From NCBI RefSeq assembly GCF_024764775.1, contig NZ_JALIGC010000038.1, positions 434,001 through 498,000 on the forward strand: a stretch of 64,000 nucleotides of DNA, written 5' to 3'. Positions within the stretch are counted from its first letter, which is position 1. Every line of letters begins with the position of its first letter. The notes under the pieces are model-generated. The model worked only from the letters and a program-made list of their open reading frames with translations. It ran no database searches and was not told the origin of the DNA. Positions 7,717 to 16,193 of this stretch are shown piece by piece. The DNA comes from Scandinavium manionii. GTDB taxonomy: Bacteria; Pseudomonadota; Gammaproteobacteria; Enterobacterales; Enterobacteriaceae. The position numbers and the translations under genes are program-made.

Positions 7717-8745
7717 ATGGCGCATATTGTAACCCTAAACACCCCGTCCAGAGAAGATTGGTTATCGCAACTTGCCGATGTAATCACCGATCCTGACGAA
7801 CTGTTACGTCTCTTAAATGTAGACGCTGATGAAAATTTGCTCGCTGGCCGTGAGGCAAAACGTCTATTCCCGCTGAGAGTCCCGCGGGCGTTTGTCGCAC
7901 GCATGGAAAAAGGTAACCCCAACGACCCTTTGCTGCTTCAGGTTCTGACCTCACAGCAAGAGTTCGCCACGGCCCCCGGTTTCAGTACCGACCCGCTGGA
8001 AGAACAGCACAGCGTTGTACCGGGGCTGCTGCATAAGTACCGCAACCGCGCGCTGCTGCTGGTGAAAGGCGGCTGCGCCGTGAACTGTCGCTACTGCTTC
8101 CGTCGTCATTTCCCGTATGCCGACAACCAGGGAAACAAGCGGAACTGGCAGGTGGCGCTGGATTACATTGCCGCCCATCCTGAGCTCGACGAAATCATCT
8201 TTTCCGGCGGCGACCCGCTAATGGCGAAAGATCACGAGCTCACCTGGCTGCTGGATGCGCTCGAAGCCATTCCGCACCTCAAACGCCTGCGCATTCACAG
8301 CCGTTTGCCGATAGTCATTCCGGCACGCATCACCGAGGGTCTGGCGGAACGCTTCGCCCGTTCATCGCTGCAAATTCTGCTGGTGAATCACATCAACCAC
8401 GCTCAGGAAATTGATGATGAATTCCGTCAGGCGATGCGAAAACTGAAATTAGCCGGGGTGACGCTGCTCAACCAGAGCGTGCTGCTCCGTGACGTGAACA
8501 ATAACGCACGCACGCTGGCGGACCTCAGCAATGCCCTGTTTGACGCAGGCATCATGCCCTATTACCTGCACGTGCTGGATAAAGTACAGGGCGCCGCGCA
8601 TTTCCTGGTAAGCGATGACGAAGCCCGCGCCATCATGCGTGAACTGCTGACGCTGGTGTCAGGCTACATGGTGCCCAAACTGGCCCGTGAAATTGGCGGT
8701 GAGCCAAGTAAAACGCCGCTCGACTTACAGCTACGCCAAAGCTAA
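7717..8745 (+). CDS. epmB: EF-P (R)-beta-lysine-forming lysine 2,3-aminomutase EpmB
   Basis: Radical SAM, PLP-dependent enzyme that converts (S)-alpha-lysine to (R)-beta-lysine for attachment to EF-P by EpmA. The 342-residue protein carries the radical SAM motif CAVNCRYCF, which binds a [4Fe-4S] cluster. The FSGGDPL strand, typical of aminomutases, follows. A lysine near the C-terminus in the YMVPKLAREIGGEPSK region is the likely PLP anchor. It shares a 40-base divergent promoter region with efp. An imperfect hairpin at 8766-8791 follows the stop and lacks a T-run. Confidence 0.97.
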   Translation: MAHIVTLNTPSREDWLSQLADVITDPDELLRLLNVDADENLLAGREAKRLFPLRVPRAFVARMEKGNPNDPLLLQVLTSQQEFATAPGFSTDPLEEQHSVVPGLLHKYRNRALLLVKGGCAVNCRYCFRRHFPYADNQGNKRNWQVALDYIAAHPELDEIIFSGGDPLMAKDHELTWLLDALEAIPHLKRLRIHSRLPIVIPARITEGLAERFARSSLQILLVNHINHAQEIDDEFRQAMRKLKLAGVTLLNQSVLLRDVNNNARTLADLSNALFDAGIMPYYLHVLDKVQGAAHFLVSDDEARAIMRELLTLVSGYMVPKLAREIGGEPSKTPLDLQLRQS

Positions 8746-8866
8746 TCCAATTTTAGATCATACTTGCCTGCGCGGAGCCCTTCGCGCAGGCTGCAAGTCC
8801 GGAAACCGACTCTTCCCAACTCCCGACGAGTGCTATTTTAGCCCCCGAAAAAACAGGGAGAATAAG

Positions 8867-9715
8867 ATGAGCTCAATCCTCACCGGCATTAATACCGGCG
8901 TCATTCGCCACGGCGAACAGTTTACGGCGCTGGCGCTGAAAATTAATCAACAACACGAACAGCACCTGCTGCTCATCCCGGCGTTACCACTGCGCGATCT
9001 TTTTATCTGTTTCGAATACCGGCTGCACCTGCAAAGCCTGCGCAATGTGAAAGAAAAAGCGGCATTCAAAAAACGGCAGGAAATCGCTACGGCGGCGATG
9101 CACAAAAATATTCCTTCTCTAACCCAAAGTGAATTACTGGAAGCGGGGCTCTATCAGCGCATCACTCAAATTGAGCCGAACAACAAACGCAAAAATGAAC
9201 TGCAGCTCACGATTACGCTTCAGGGCGGAAACACGTTATCGCTGTTGATTGATGACGCACAAATCGCGTTGTTCGTCAGCGCTATATCCCACGCCATCAA
9301 TAACGCGGGTATGCATACGCTGTCGTTGCGCCTGTCATCGCTGTTGGACTTTTTACCGCTGTACGATGCCACGATAAAAAATAACGGCGAGCTGGAATAT
9401 GATTCTTATTCGCATCCGGCCTGGAAACTCGCGCTCTTTAGCGAAACGCTGGCGCTGGTGTACCACTCCACCGATGAACACGGAGAACAGCAGGCATACG
9501 GCACGGTGATTAAAACCCGGCTTCGCAGTGAGATGAAAGAAACGCAGGCCATTGCACAGCGGCTTTTGGCGTTTAGCCCACGGCTGAAAAAGTGCGAAGG
9601 GAAAAAGGGTCAGATTTCGGTCTTTACTTTGGCGTCAGGCACGGAACATGTTCTCCGCGAGCGCTGTTTACGCGCGTTACATGCGTTATGGCAGAAATCA
9701 GGGAAATCCACATAA
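8867..9715 (+). CDS. yjeJ: Conserved protein of unknown function YjeJ
   Basis: A 282-residue protein with no signal peptide or membrane segment visible. It sits between epmB and yjeI exactly where E. coli has yjeJ and begins with a similar sequence (ILTGINTGVIRHG). The frame is open for another 180 bases upstream, into epmB. ATG 8867 is chosen because AGGGAG precedes it by seven bases. The sequence is rich in charged and leucine residues and offers no catalytic motif that I recognise. Function is unknown. Confidence 0.85.
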   Translation: MSSILTGINTGVIRHGEQFTALALKINQQHEQHLLLIPALPLRDLFICFEYRLHLQSLRNVKEKAAFKKRQEIATAAMHKNIPSLTQSELLEAGLYQRITQIEPNNKRKNELQLTITLQGGNTLSLLIDDAQIALFVSAISHAINNAGMHTLSLRLSSLLDFLPLYDATIKNNGELEYDSYSHPAWKLALFSETLALVYHSTDEHGEQQAYGTVIKTRLRSEMKETQAIAQRLLAFSPRLKKCEGKKGQISVFTLASGTEHVLRERCLRALHALWQKSGKST

Positions 9716-9745
9716 GAAAACGCCCTCGAAGAGAGGGCGTCTTTA
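9716..9745. terminator. Bidirectional terminator between yjeJ and yjeI
   Basis: AAAACGCCCTC and GAGGGCGTCTTT form a 7-8 base-pair stem with a five-base loop, starting immediately after the yjeJ stop. It has an A-run before and a short T-run after, and serves the convergent yjeJ and yjeI. Confidence 0.8.
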
Positions 9746-9758
9746 CGGCGGGAAACAA

Positions 9759-10112
9759 TCAGTTAGGGCACTTATAAACCTGGCCGATCATTTCGCTGTC
9801 CGTCGGAACAAAGCTGGAAAGCATGCCCTGGGTTGGACTGCTCACGCCATAAATAACGTTGCCGCCCAAGTCTGCCGCTTGATTACGCAGCGCATTCGCC
9901 GCGCCACGCATTGAACCACCCTCTTCACCATGCTGGCCAGAGAGCCAGTTGCTCTGCTTGCCTGTTGCGGTGCCGACCAGGTGGCATTCAGCGCCCGGCT
10001 TATCTTCAACAAAGCGAACATTTTGCCCGCCTGCGGTCAGTTCATTGCTGGAACTGCAGCCTGCCAATAATAAAGCGGCACCGACGATCCCTGCACAGAC
10101 GTTTACGCGCAT
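9759..10112 (-). CDS. yjeI: Lipoprotein YjeI (DUF4156)
   Basis: A 117-residue predicted lipoprotein. The signal peptide ends in the lipobox LLAGC with cysteine 19, followed by SSSNEL. The mature part has two cysteines and a glycine-rich GQHGEEGGSMRGAANALR segment, and ends in GQVYKCPN, as in E. coli YjeI. A longer frame adds ten residues with no signal logic. ATG 10112 has GAGGAA upstream. Function is not known. It is downstream of groSL on the same strand, separated by the groL terminator. Confidence 0.9.
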   Translation of the reverse strand: MRVNVCAGIVGAALLLAGCSSSNELTAGGQNVRFVEDKPGAECHLVGTATGKQSNWLSGQHGEEGGSMRGAANALRNQAADLGGNVIYGVSSPTQGMLSSFVPTDSEMIGQVYKCPN

Positions 10113-10186
10113 CTTATTCCTCGTTATAAATGGGCTGGACACAACTTGTCCGTGTGAACGTTATACTAAAAAGATGACCAAAAGAA

Positions 10187-10219
10187 AAACCCCTGCGACA
10201 TTATCTGCCACAGGGGTTT
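10187..10219 (-). terminator. Terminator of groSL
   Basis: On the minus strand AACCCCTG pairs with CAGGGGTT across a 15-base loop and is followed by TTTCTTTT. It lies about 150 bases past the groL stop, with an ERIC element between. Confidence 0.8.
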
Positions 10220-10228
10220 ATTTTTACA

Positions 10229-10350
10229 CGTCATAATTCAATCCGCAGGTGCGTTGTCTGCACTCGCTCACCCCAGTCACTTACTTAATGTAAGCTCCTG
10301 GGGATCCTCGAGCTGGCCGCCTTCCTGCGACTCAAATTATTTAGTGTAAG
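10229..10350. repeat. ERIC (IRU) element in the groL 3' untranslated region
   Basis: About 122 bases match the enterobacterial repetitive intergenic consensus. The central CTCACCCCAGTCACTTACTT and ATGTAAGCTCCTGGGGAT blocks are the two ERIC primer regions, and the outer GTCATA- and CTCAAATTATTTAGTGTA-type ends are also present. The element is a large imperfect palindrome and would be transcribed at the end of the groSL mRNA, before the terminator at 10187-10219. Confidence 0.93.
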
Positions 10351-10366
10351 ATTTGGGGGGGACGAA

Positions 10367-12010
10367 TTACATCATGCCGCCCATGCCACCCATACCGCCC
10401 ATACCGCCAGCACCTAAGTCAGGCGCGTCGCCTTTAGGCAGGTCAGTCACCATACATTCGGTGGTGATCATCAGGCCAGCAACGGATGCTGCGTACTGCA
10501 GTGCAGAACGGGTGACTTTGGTTGGGTCCAGAATACCCATGTCGATCATGTTGCCGTATTCTTCGGTCGCCGCGTTGTAACCGTAGTTACCGTCGCCCGC
10601 TTTAACGATGTTAGCCACAACGGATGGTTCTTCGCCGCAGTTCAGCACGATCTGACGCAGTGGGGATTCCATCGCGCGCAGCGCAACTTTGATACCCACG
10701 TTCTGGTCTTCGTTCACGCCACGCAGTTCGCCCAGCTTGCTTGCAACACGGATCAGCGCAACGCCGCCGCCTGCAACCACACCTTCTTCTACCGCAGCAC
10801 GGGTTGCGTGCAGGGCATCTTCAACGCGGGCTTTCTTCTCTTTCATTTCAACTTCAGTCGCAGCGCCTACTTTGATAACGGCAACGCCGCCAGCCAGTTT
10901 CGCTACACGTTCCTGCAGTTTTTCACGATCGTAGTCGGAAGTCGCTTCTTCGATCTGCTGACGAATCTGAGTCACACGACCCTGAATTGCAGCTTCTTCA
11001 CCCACGCCATCGATGATGGTGGTGGTGTCTTTGTTGATAACAACGCGTTTCGCCTGACCCAGGTCTTCCAGAGTTGCTTTTTCCAGCTCCATACCGATCT
11101 CTTCAGAGATGACGGTACCGCCAGTCAGCGTTGCGATATCCTGCAGCATGGCTTTACGACGGTCGCCGAAGCCAGGCGCTTTAACCGCAGCTACTTTCAC
11201 GATGCCACGCATGGTGTTAACCACCAGCGTCGCCAGCGCTTCGCCTTCAACATCTTCAGCAACGATTACCAGTGGCTTGCCTGCTTTCGCAACGGCTTCC
11301 AGAACTGGCAGCATTTCACGGATGTTGGAGATTTTTTTATCAGCAAGCAGGATGAACGGGCTTTCCAGTTCTACTGCGCCAGTTTCTGGCTTGTTGATGA
11401 AGTATGGTGACAGGTAGCCACGATCAAACTGCATACCTTCAACCACGTCCAGTTCGTCCTGCAGACCGGTACCGTCTTCAACGGTGATAACACCTTCTTT
11501 GCCCACTTTGTCCATCGCTTCAGCGATGAGTTTACCCACGGTTTCGTCGGAGTTAGCAGAGATAGTGCCGACCTGAGCAATGGCTTTAGAATCAGAGCAT
11601 GGTACGGACAGGGTTTTCAGTTCTTCAACGGCCGCAGCGACAGCTTTGTCGATACCACGTTTCAGATCCATTGGGTTCATGCCCGCAGCAACGGCTTTCA
11701 GACCTTCGGTGATGATGGACTGAGCCAGTACGGTTGCGGTGGTGGTACCGTCGCCTGCAGCGTCGTTCGCTTTAGAGGCAACTTCTTTTACCATCTGTGC
11801 ACCCATGTTTTCGAACTTGTCTTCCAGCTCGATTTCACGTGCTACAGAAACACCGTCTTTAGTGATGGTCGGTGCACCGAAAGATTTATCCAGAACCACG
11901 TTACGGCCTTTAGGGCCCAGGGTTACTTTCACTGCATCTGCCAGTACGTTCACGCCGCGCAGCATTTTCACACGGGCGTCGTTACCGAATTTTACGTCTT
12001 TAGCTGCCAT
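10367..12010 (-). CDS. groL: Chaperonin GroEL
   Basis: The 60 kDa chaperonin, which forms two stacked seven-membered rings and folds client proteins in its cavity with GroES. The 547-residue protein starts MAAKDVKFGNDAR and has the ATP-binding segment GPKGRNVVLD and DGTTTATVLAQ. It ends in the flexible Gly-Gly-Met repeat tail (GGMGGMGGMGGMM) that lines the cavity floor. It lies 38 bases after groS and is the second gene of the heat-shock operon. Confidence 0.99.
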   Translation of the reverse strand: MAAKDVKFGNDARVKMLRGVNVLADAVKVTLGPKGRNVVLDKSFGAPTITKDGVSVAREIELEDKFENMGAQMVKEVASKANDAAGDGTTTATVLAQSIITEGLKAVAAGMNPMDLKRGIDKAVAAAVEELKTLSVPCSDSKAIAQVGTISANSDETVGKLIAEAMDKVGKEGVITVEDGTGLQDELDVVEGMQFDRGYLSPYFINKPETGAVELESPFILLADKKISNIREMLPVLEAVAKAGKPLVIVAEDVEGEALATLVVNTMRGIVKVAAVKAPGFGDRRKAMLQDIATLTGGTVISEEIGMELEKATLEDLGQAKRVVINKDTTTIIDGVGEEAAIQGRVTQIRQQIEEATSDYDREKLQERVAKLAGGVAVIKVGAATEVEMKEKKARVEDALHATRAAVEEGVVAGGGVALIRVASKLGELRGVNEDQNVGIKVALRAMESPLRQIVLNCGEEPSVVANIVKAGDGNYGYNAATEEYGNMIDMGILDPTKVTRSALQYAASVAGLMITTECMVTDLPKGDAPDLGAGGMGGMGGMGGMM

Positions 12011-12048
12011 TTTCTTTTCCCTTAAATTCGTTCAGGTTCGCGAGTGGA

Positions 12049-12342
12049 TTACGCTTCAACAATTGCCAGAATGTCGCTTTCAGACATGATCAGCACTTCT
12101 TCGTTGTCGATCTTCTCGGACTTCACGCCGTAACCGTCGTTGAAAATAACGATGTCGCCGACTTTAACGTCCAGTGGCTGCACAGTACCGTTTTCCAGGA
12201 TGCGGCCTTTACCGACAGCGATGATTTCGCCACGAGTTGATTTGCCTGCTGCTGAACCGGTCAGAACGATGCCGCCCGCAGATTTGGATTCAACTTCTTT
12301 ACGTTTGACGATCACACGATCATGTAACGGACGAATACTCAT
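12049..12342 (-). CDS. groS: Co-chaperonin GroES
   Basis: Heptameric lid of the GroEL chaperonin, 97 residues. MSIRPLHDRVIVKR at the start and the mobile-loop region GGIVLTGSAAGKSTRG (about residues 23-38) identify it. First gene of the groSL operon, preceded by GGAGAGC and a sigma-32 promoter. Confidence 0.99.
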   Translation of the reverse strand: MSIRPLHDRVIVKRKEVESKSAGGIVLTGSAAGKSTRGEIIAVGKGRILENGTVQPLDVKVGDIVIFNDGYGVKSEKIDNEEVLIMSESDILAIVEA

Positions 12343-12422
12343 TGATAGCTCTCCTTTGAGAAAGTCTTTATCACTTATGGATGGCGCCGGGACACAGTCG
12401 GTTTACCGGCTAGTGACCTGAG

Positions 12423-12453
12423 AGATGGGGATGGCTTGCTACCCCTTCAAGGG
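12423..12453 (-). promoter_or_regulatory. Sigma-32 heat-shock promoter of groSL
   Basis: On the minus strand CCCTTGAA and CCCCATCT are separated by 15 bases, a near-perfect match to the RpoH consensus (CTTGAA and CCCCATNT). It lies 81 bases before the groS start. Confidence 0.92.
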
Positions 12454-12550
12454 GAAAATCAAAAAAAAATTTTGAAATGGGCATTCGTCACAAAACGATT
12501 TAACGCGCTTCAGTGCTACGATGCGGGCTTTCCCGTAACAGGTTGAAGTG

Positions 12551-13798
12551 ATGAGTGGTTTAAAACAAGAGCTCGGTCTGGCGCAAGGCGTGGGATTACT
12601 GTCCACTTCGCTGCTCGGCACTGGCGTTTTTGCCGTACCGGCGCTGGGTGCGCTGGTTGCCGGTGACACCAGCCTTTGGGCGTGGCCTGCGCTCATCCTG
12701 TTAGTCTTCCCGATTGCGATTGTCTTTGCCGTACTGGGCCGCCATTTCCCAAGCGCAGGCGGCGTGGCACACTTTGTCGGCATGGCGTTTGGCCCGCGAC
12801 TGGAGCGCGTCACCGGTTGGCTGTTTTTGTTAGTGATTCCGGTTGGTTTACCGGCAGCGTTACATATTGCCACCGGTTTTGGCCAGGCGTTGTTTGGCTG
12901 GCATGATGAACAGCTGCTGCTGGCCGAACTCGGCACGCTGGGCATCATCTGGTGGGTCGGCTCGCGCGGCGCCAGTACCAGCGCCAATCTGCAAACGCTG
13001 GTCGCGGCCCTGATTGTCGCGCTCATCGCGGTGCTGTGGTGGGCAGGCAACATCACCTTTTCCGCCATCCCTTTCCCGCCGATAACCCGTGTCGACCACT
13101 CGCAGCTTTTCGCCGCGCTGTCGGTGATGTTCTGGTGCTTTGTCGGTCTCGAAGCCTTTGCGCATATGGCATCCGAATTCAAACAACCGGAACGCGATTT
13201 CCCGCGCGCGCTGATGATTGGCCTGCTGTTGGCGGGTGCCGTCTATTGGGCCTGCACGGTGCTGGTATTGCATTTCCACACGTTCGGCGCCGATAAAGCC
13301 GCAGCGGCCTCGTTGCCGAGTATTGTGGTCACGCTGTTTGGCGTTAAAGCCCTGTGGGTGGCGAGCGTGATCGGTTTTCTGGCATGCTTCGCCAGCCTGA
13401 ATATTTACATCCAGAGCTTCGCCCGGCTGGTGTGGTCCCAGGCGCAATACCGGCCAAATAGCCGGCTGGCACAGCTTTCCCCGCGACGTATTCCGCTGAA
13501 TGCCCTGAACATGGTCCTCGGCTGCTGCGTGTTGAGCACGCTGTGCATCTATGCGCTGAATATCAATCTGGAGGCGTTAATCATTTATGCCAACGGCATT
13601 TTCATCATGATTTATCTGCTGTGCATGCTGGCAGGGTGTCGTTTGCTGAAAGGGCGATTCAAAGTGCTGGCGGTGATTGGCGGGGTTCTGTGTTTGCTGC
13701 TGCTGGCGATGGTCGGCCTGAAAAGCCTGTATGCCATTATCATGCTGGCGGCGCTGTGGCTGTTTTTGCCCAAGCGCGGGGCGGTGGTTACACCCTAA
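12551..13798 (+). CDS. yjeH: L-methionine/branched-chain amino acid exporter YjeH
   Basis: Inner membrane APC-superfamily transporter with about 12 hydrophobic segments over 415 residues. In E. coli YjeH exports L-methionine and branched-chain amino acids. The N-terminal half has the family GLLSTSLLGTGVFAVPAL helix break. A GTG three bases upstream is possible, but ATG 12551 gives the usual MSGLKQELGLAQG. It is divergent from groS and convergent with fxsA. Confidence 0.94.
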   Translation: MSGLKQELGLAQGVGLLSTSLLGTGVFAVPALGALVAGDTSLWAWPALILLVFPIAIVFAVLGRHFPSAGGVAHFVGMAFGPRLERVTGWLFLLVIPVGLPAALHIATGFGQALFGWHDEQLLLAELGTLGIIWWVGSRGASTSANLQTLVAALIVALIAVLWWAGNITFSAIPFPPITRVDHSQLFAALSVMFWCFVGLEAFAHMASEFKQPERDFPRALMIGLLLAGAVYWACTVLVLHFHTFGADKAAAASLPSIVVTLFGVKALWVASVIGFLACFASLNIYIQSFARLVWSQAQYRPNSRLAQLSPRRIPLNALNMVLGCCVLSTLCIYALNINLEALIIYANGIFIMIYLLCMLAGCRLLKGRFKVLAVIGGVLCLLLLAMVGLKSLYAIIMLAALWLFLPKRGAVVTP

Positions 13799-13801
13799 AA
13801 A

Positions 13802-13827
13802 AGCCCGGGGCGTTGTGCTTCCGGGCT
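13802..13827. terminator. Terminator between yjeH and fxsA
   Basis: AGCCCGG / CCGGGCT forms a 7-base-pair stem with a 12-base loop, preceded by an A-run at the yjeH stop. On the minus strand that A-run becomes the T-run for fxsA. Confidence 0.75.
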
Positions 13828-13834
13828 CATCTCA

Positions 13835-14305
13835 TTAGCGGTCGTCTTTGTTTTCCAGTCGGTCGCGTTCGTCATCCTTACGCTGATATTCCCCGTCAAA
13901 GGTCTCTCCGCCGCCACTGCCTGCGTTAAAGCCACCGCCCGGCGTGCGGGCAAAGCGCAGATGCGGCATCAGCTTGAGCGTCAGGTGTTTTTGCACCGGC
14001 GGTAACAGCAGCAGCATACCGAGGAAATCGGTAAAGAAGCCCGGCAGCACCAGCAGCAGGCCCGCGATGATCAGCGATACGCTTTTGATCATTTCCGCCG
14101 CAGGGCTTTCACCCGCCTGCATCTTCTGCTGCATCAGCATAAAGTTTTTAAAGCCCTGGTTACGCACCAAAGACATCCCGATGACCGAAGTGAAAATCAC
14201 CAGAATCAGGGTCATCAATACACCGAACACATGCGCGACCTGAATGAATATCGAGATCTCGATGTAGACATATAAAAAAACGGCAATTAAAGGTATCCAG
14301 CGCAC
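13835..14305 (-). CDS. fxsA: Inner membrane protein FxsA
   Basis: FxsA-family membrane protein of 156 residues. In E. coli its overexpression relieves phage T7 exclusion by F factor, and its normal role is unclear. Two or three N-terminal hydrophobic helices (FLYVYIEISIFIQVAHV, IIAGLLLVLPGFFTDFLGML) precede a cytoplasmic tail that is Gly-rich then highly charged. The start codon is GTG 14305 with GGAG upstream. It is convergent with yjeH and divergent from aspA. Confidence 0.93.
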   Translation of the reverse strand: MRWIPLIAVFLYVYIEISIFIQVAHVFGVLMTLILVIFTSVIGMSLVRNQGFKNFMLMQQKMQAGESPAAEMIKSVSLIIAGLLLVLPGFFTDFLGMLLLLPPVQKHLTLKLMPHLRFARTPGGGFNAGSGGGETFDGEYQRKDDERDRLENKDDR

Positions 14306-14489
14306 TGGTTTCTCCTGTTGAGCAACAGCCGCTTCCGGCGGCTGTTTGAATGAGTTTGCGATTCGCGTGTTCAGGAGATGGAGGCAAAAACCGCATTTTC
14401 AATCGGCGGTGGCACTCTTTTTCACCCTGACGTTATTGCGGTGATTCATTTCACAGATTAATAAATCTGATATGGATCGGCGCATAATA

Positions 14490-14505
14490 AGTGATCCAGA
14501 TTACG
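14490..14505 (+). promoter_or_regulatory. Candidate CRP site upstream of aspA
   Basis: AGTGATCCAGATTACG resembles the CRP consensus, with both half-sites recognisable, and lies about 140 bases before aspA. CRP and FNR activate aspA in E. coli. The whole fxsA-aspA gap (14306-14641) is otherwise regulatory sequence with no gene visible. Confidence 0.4.
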
Positions 14506-14641
14506 GCAATTCGCTATCATCAGCATATGATCATGGGTACCGGGCCGATTAAGGAAATAATCGTCGGCTAAAAAACACACATGACCCCACTCATCCTGTG
14601 TGTAGGGTGAAATCATTAGCAGCTTAATCAAGAAGGTTCAC

Positions 14642-16078
14642 ATGTTAAACAACATTCGTATCGAAGAAGACTTGTTGGGCACCAGGGAAGTTCCAGCGGA
14701 CGCTTATTACGGTGTCCACACTCTGAGAGCGATTGAAAATTTCTACATCAGCAACAACAAAATCAGCGACATCCCGGAATTTGTTCGCGGGATGGTGATG
14801 GTGAAGAAAGCCGCCGCGCTGGCGAACAAAGAGCTACACACCATTCCTAAAGGTGTTGCCGACGCCATTGTTGCCGCCTGTGATGAAGTGCTGAACAACG
14901 GCAAATGCATGGATCAATTCCCGGTTGACGTCTATCAGGGCGGCGCGGGCACCTCCGTGAACATGAATACCAACGAAGTGCTGGCCAACATCGGCCTTGA
15001 GCTGATGGGACATCAGAAAGGGGAATATCAGTTCCTGAACCCTAACGATCACGTCAACAAGTGCCAGTCCACGAACGACGCCTATCCGACCGGTTTCCGC
15101 ATCGCTGTGTATGCCTCCATCGTCAAACTGATGGACGCCATTAACCAACTGGGTGATGGCTTCCAGCGTAAATCCGTTGAATTCCAGGATATTCTGAAGA
15201 TGGGTCGCACCCAGCTGCAGGATGCGGTTCCGATGACGCTCGGCCAGGAATTCCACGCATTTAACGTGCTGCTGAACGAAGAAACGAAAAACCTGCTGCG
15301 CACGGCTGAACTGCTGCTGGAAGTGAACCTCGGCGCAACCGCCATCGGTACGCGCCTGAATACGCCAGATGGCTATCAGCAGCTGGCGGTACAGAAGCTG
15401 GCCGAAGTTGCCAACATGCCGGTAGTGCCTGCAGAAGACCTGATTGAAGCCACCTCCGACTGCGGCGCATACGTGATGGTGCACAGTGCCCTGAAACGTC
15501 TGGCGGTGAAAATGTCTAAAATCTGTAATGACCTGCGCCTGCTGTCCTCTGGCCCGCGCGCTGGCCTGAACGAAATCAATCTGCCAGAACTGCAGGCGGG
15601 CTCGTCCATCATGCCAGCAAAAGTGAACCCGGTGGTGCCAGAAGTCGTGAACCAGGTGTGCTTCAAAGTCATTGGCAACGACACCACTGTTACCATGGCG
15701 TCTGAAGCGGGCCAGCTGCAGCTGAACGTGATGGAACCTGTGATTGGCCAGGCAATGTTTGAGTCCATCCACATTCTGACCAACGCCTGCTACAACCTGC
15801 TGGAAAAATGCATCAACGGCATTACCGCCAACAAAGCCGTGTGCGAGAGCTACGTCTACAACTCCATCGGGATTGTTACCTATCTCAACCCGTTCATCGG
15901 CCACCACAACGGCGATATCGTCGGTAAAATCTGTGCTGAAACCGGGAAGAGCGTACGCGAAGTGGTACTGGAGCGCGGCCTGCTTACCGAAGCGGAGCTG
16001 GACGATATCTTCTCGCCACAGAACCTGATGCACCCGGCCTACAAAGCCAGGCGCTTTACAGATGAAAGCGAACAGTAA
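14642..16078 (+). CDS. aspA: Aspartate ammonia-lyase
   Basis: Reversibly deaminates L-aspartate to fumarate and ammonium, supplying fumarate for anaerobic respiration. The 478-residue product has the superfamily signature GSSIMPAKVNP in the C-terminal third, containing the catalytic flexible-loop serine, and an N-terminal DLLGTREVPADAYYGVHT. Length equals the E. coli enzyme. The downstream dcuA supplies aspartate in exchange for succinate, and frd upstream in the window consumes the fumarate. Confidence 0.98.
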   Translation: MLNNIRIEEDLLGTREVPADAYYGVHTLRAIENFYISNNKISDIPEFVRGMVMVKKAAALANKELHTIPKGVADAIVAACDEVLNNGKCMDQFPVDVYQGGAGTSVNMNTNEVLANIGLELMGHQKGEYQFLNPNDHVNKCQSTNDAYPTGFRIAVYASIVKLMDAINQLGDGFQRKSVEFQDILKMGRTQLQDAVPMTLGQEFHAFNVLLNEETKNLLRTAELLLEVNLGATAIGTRLNTPDGYQQLAVQKLAEVANMPVVPAEDLIEATSDCGAYVMVHSALKRLAVKMSKICNDLRLLSSGPRAGLNEINLPELQAGSSIMPAKVNPVVPEVVNQVCFKVIGNDTTVTMASEAGQLQLNVMEPVIGQAMFESIHILTNACYNLLEKCINGITANKAVCESYVYNSIGIVTYLNPFIGHHNGDIVGKICAETGKSVREVVLERGLLTEAELDDIFSPQNLMHPAYKARRFTDESEQ

Positions 16079-16101
16079 TAATTCTGGTTAAAATCATACA
16101 A

Positions 16102-16129
16102 GGCACGTCAGGGGTGACGTGCCTTTTTT
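16102..16129 (+). terminator. Terminator after aspA
   Basis: GGCACGTCA / TGACGTGCC stem of 9 base pairs, four-base loop, then six Ts. It probably reduces read-through into dcuA, which in E. coli also has its own promoter. Confidence 0.92.
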
Positions 16130-16193
16130 CATTTCTGGAACATCAAAAAAATAACATTTACGTATCCAACATCTAACAATCAAGGAAGCGGCC

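Noticed and set aside
7677..7922. N-terminal extension of efp by 82 residues
   Set aside because: The extension is antisense to epmB and absent from EF-P; ATG 7676 gives the exact family start.
14834..16033. 399-codon open frame antisense to aspA
   Set aside because: Histidine- and valine-rich shadow of a highly expressed gene with biased codons; no start signal or family.
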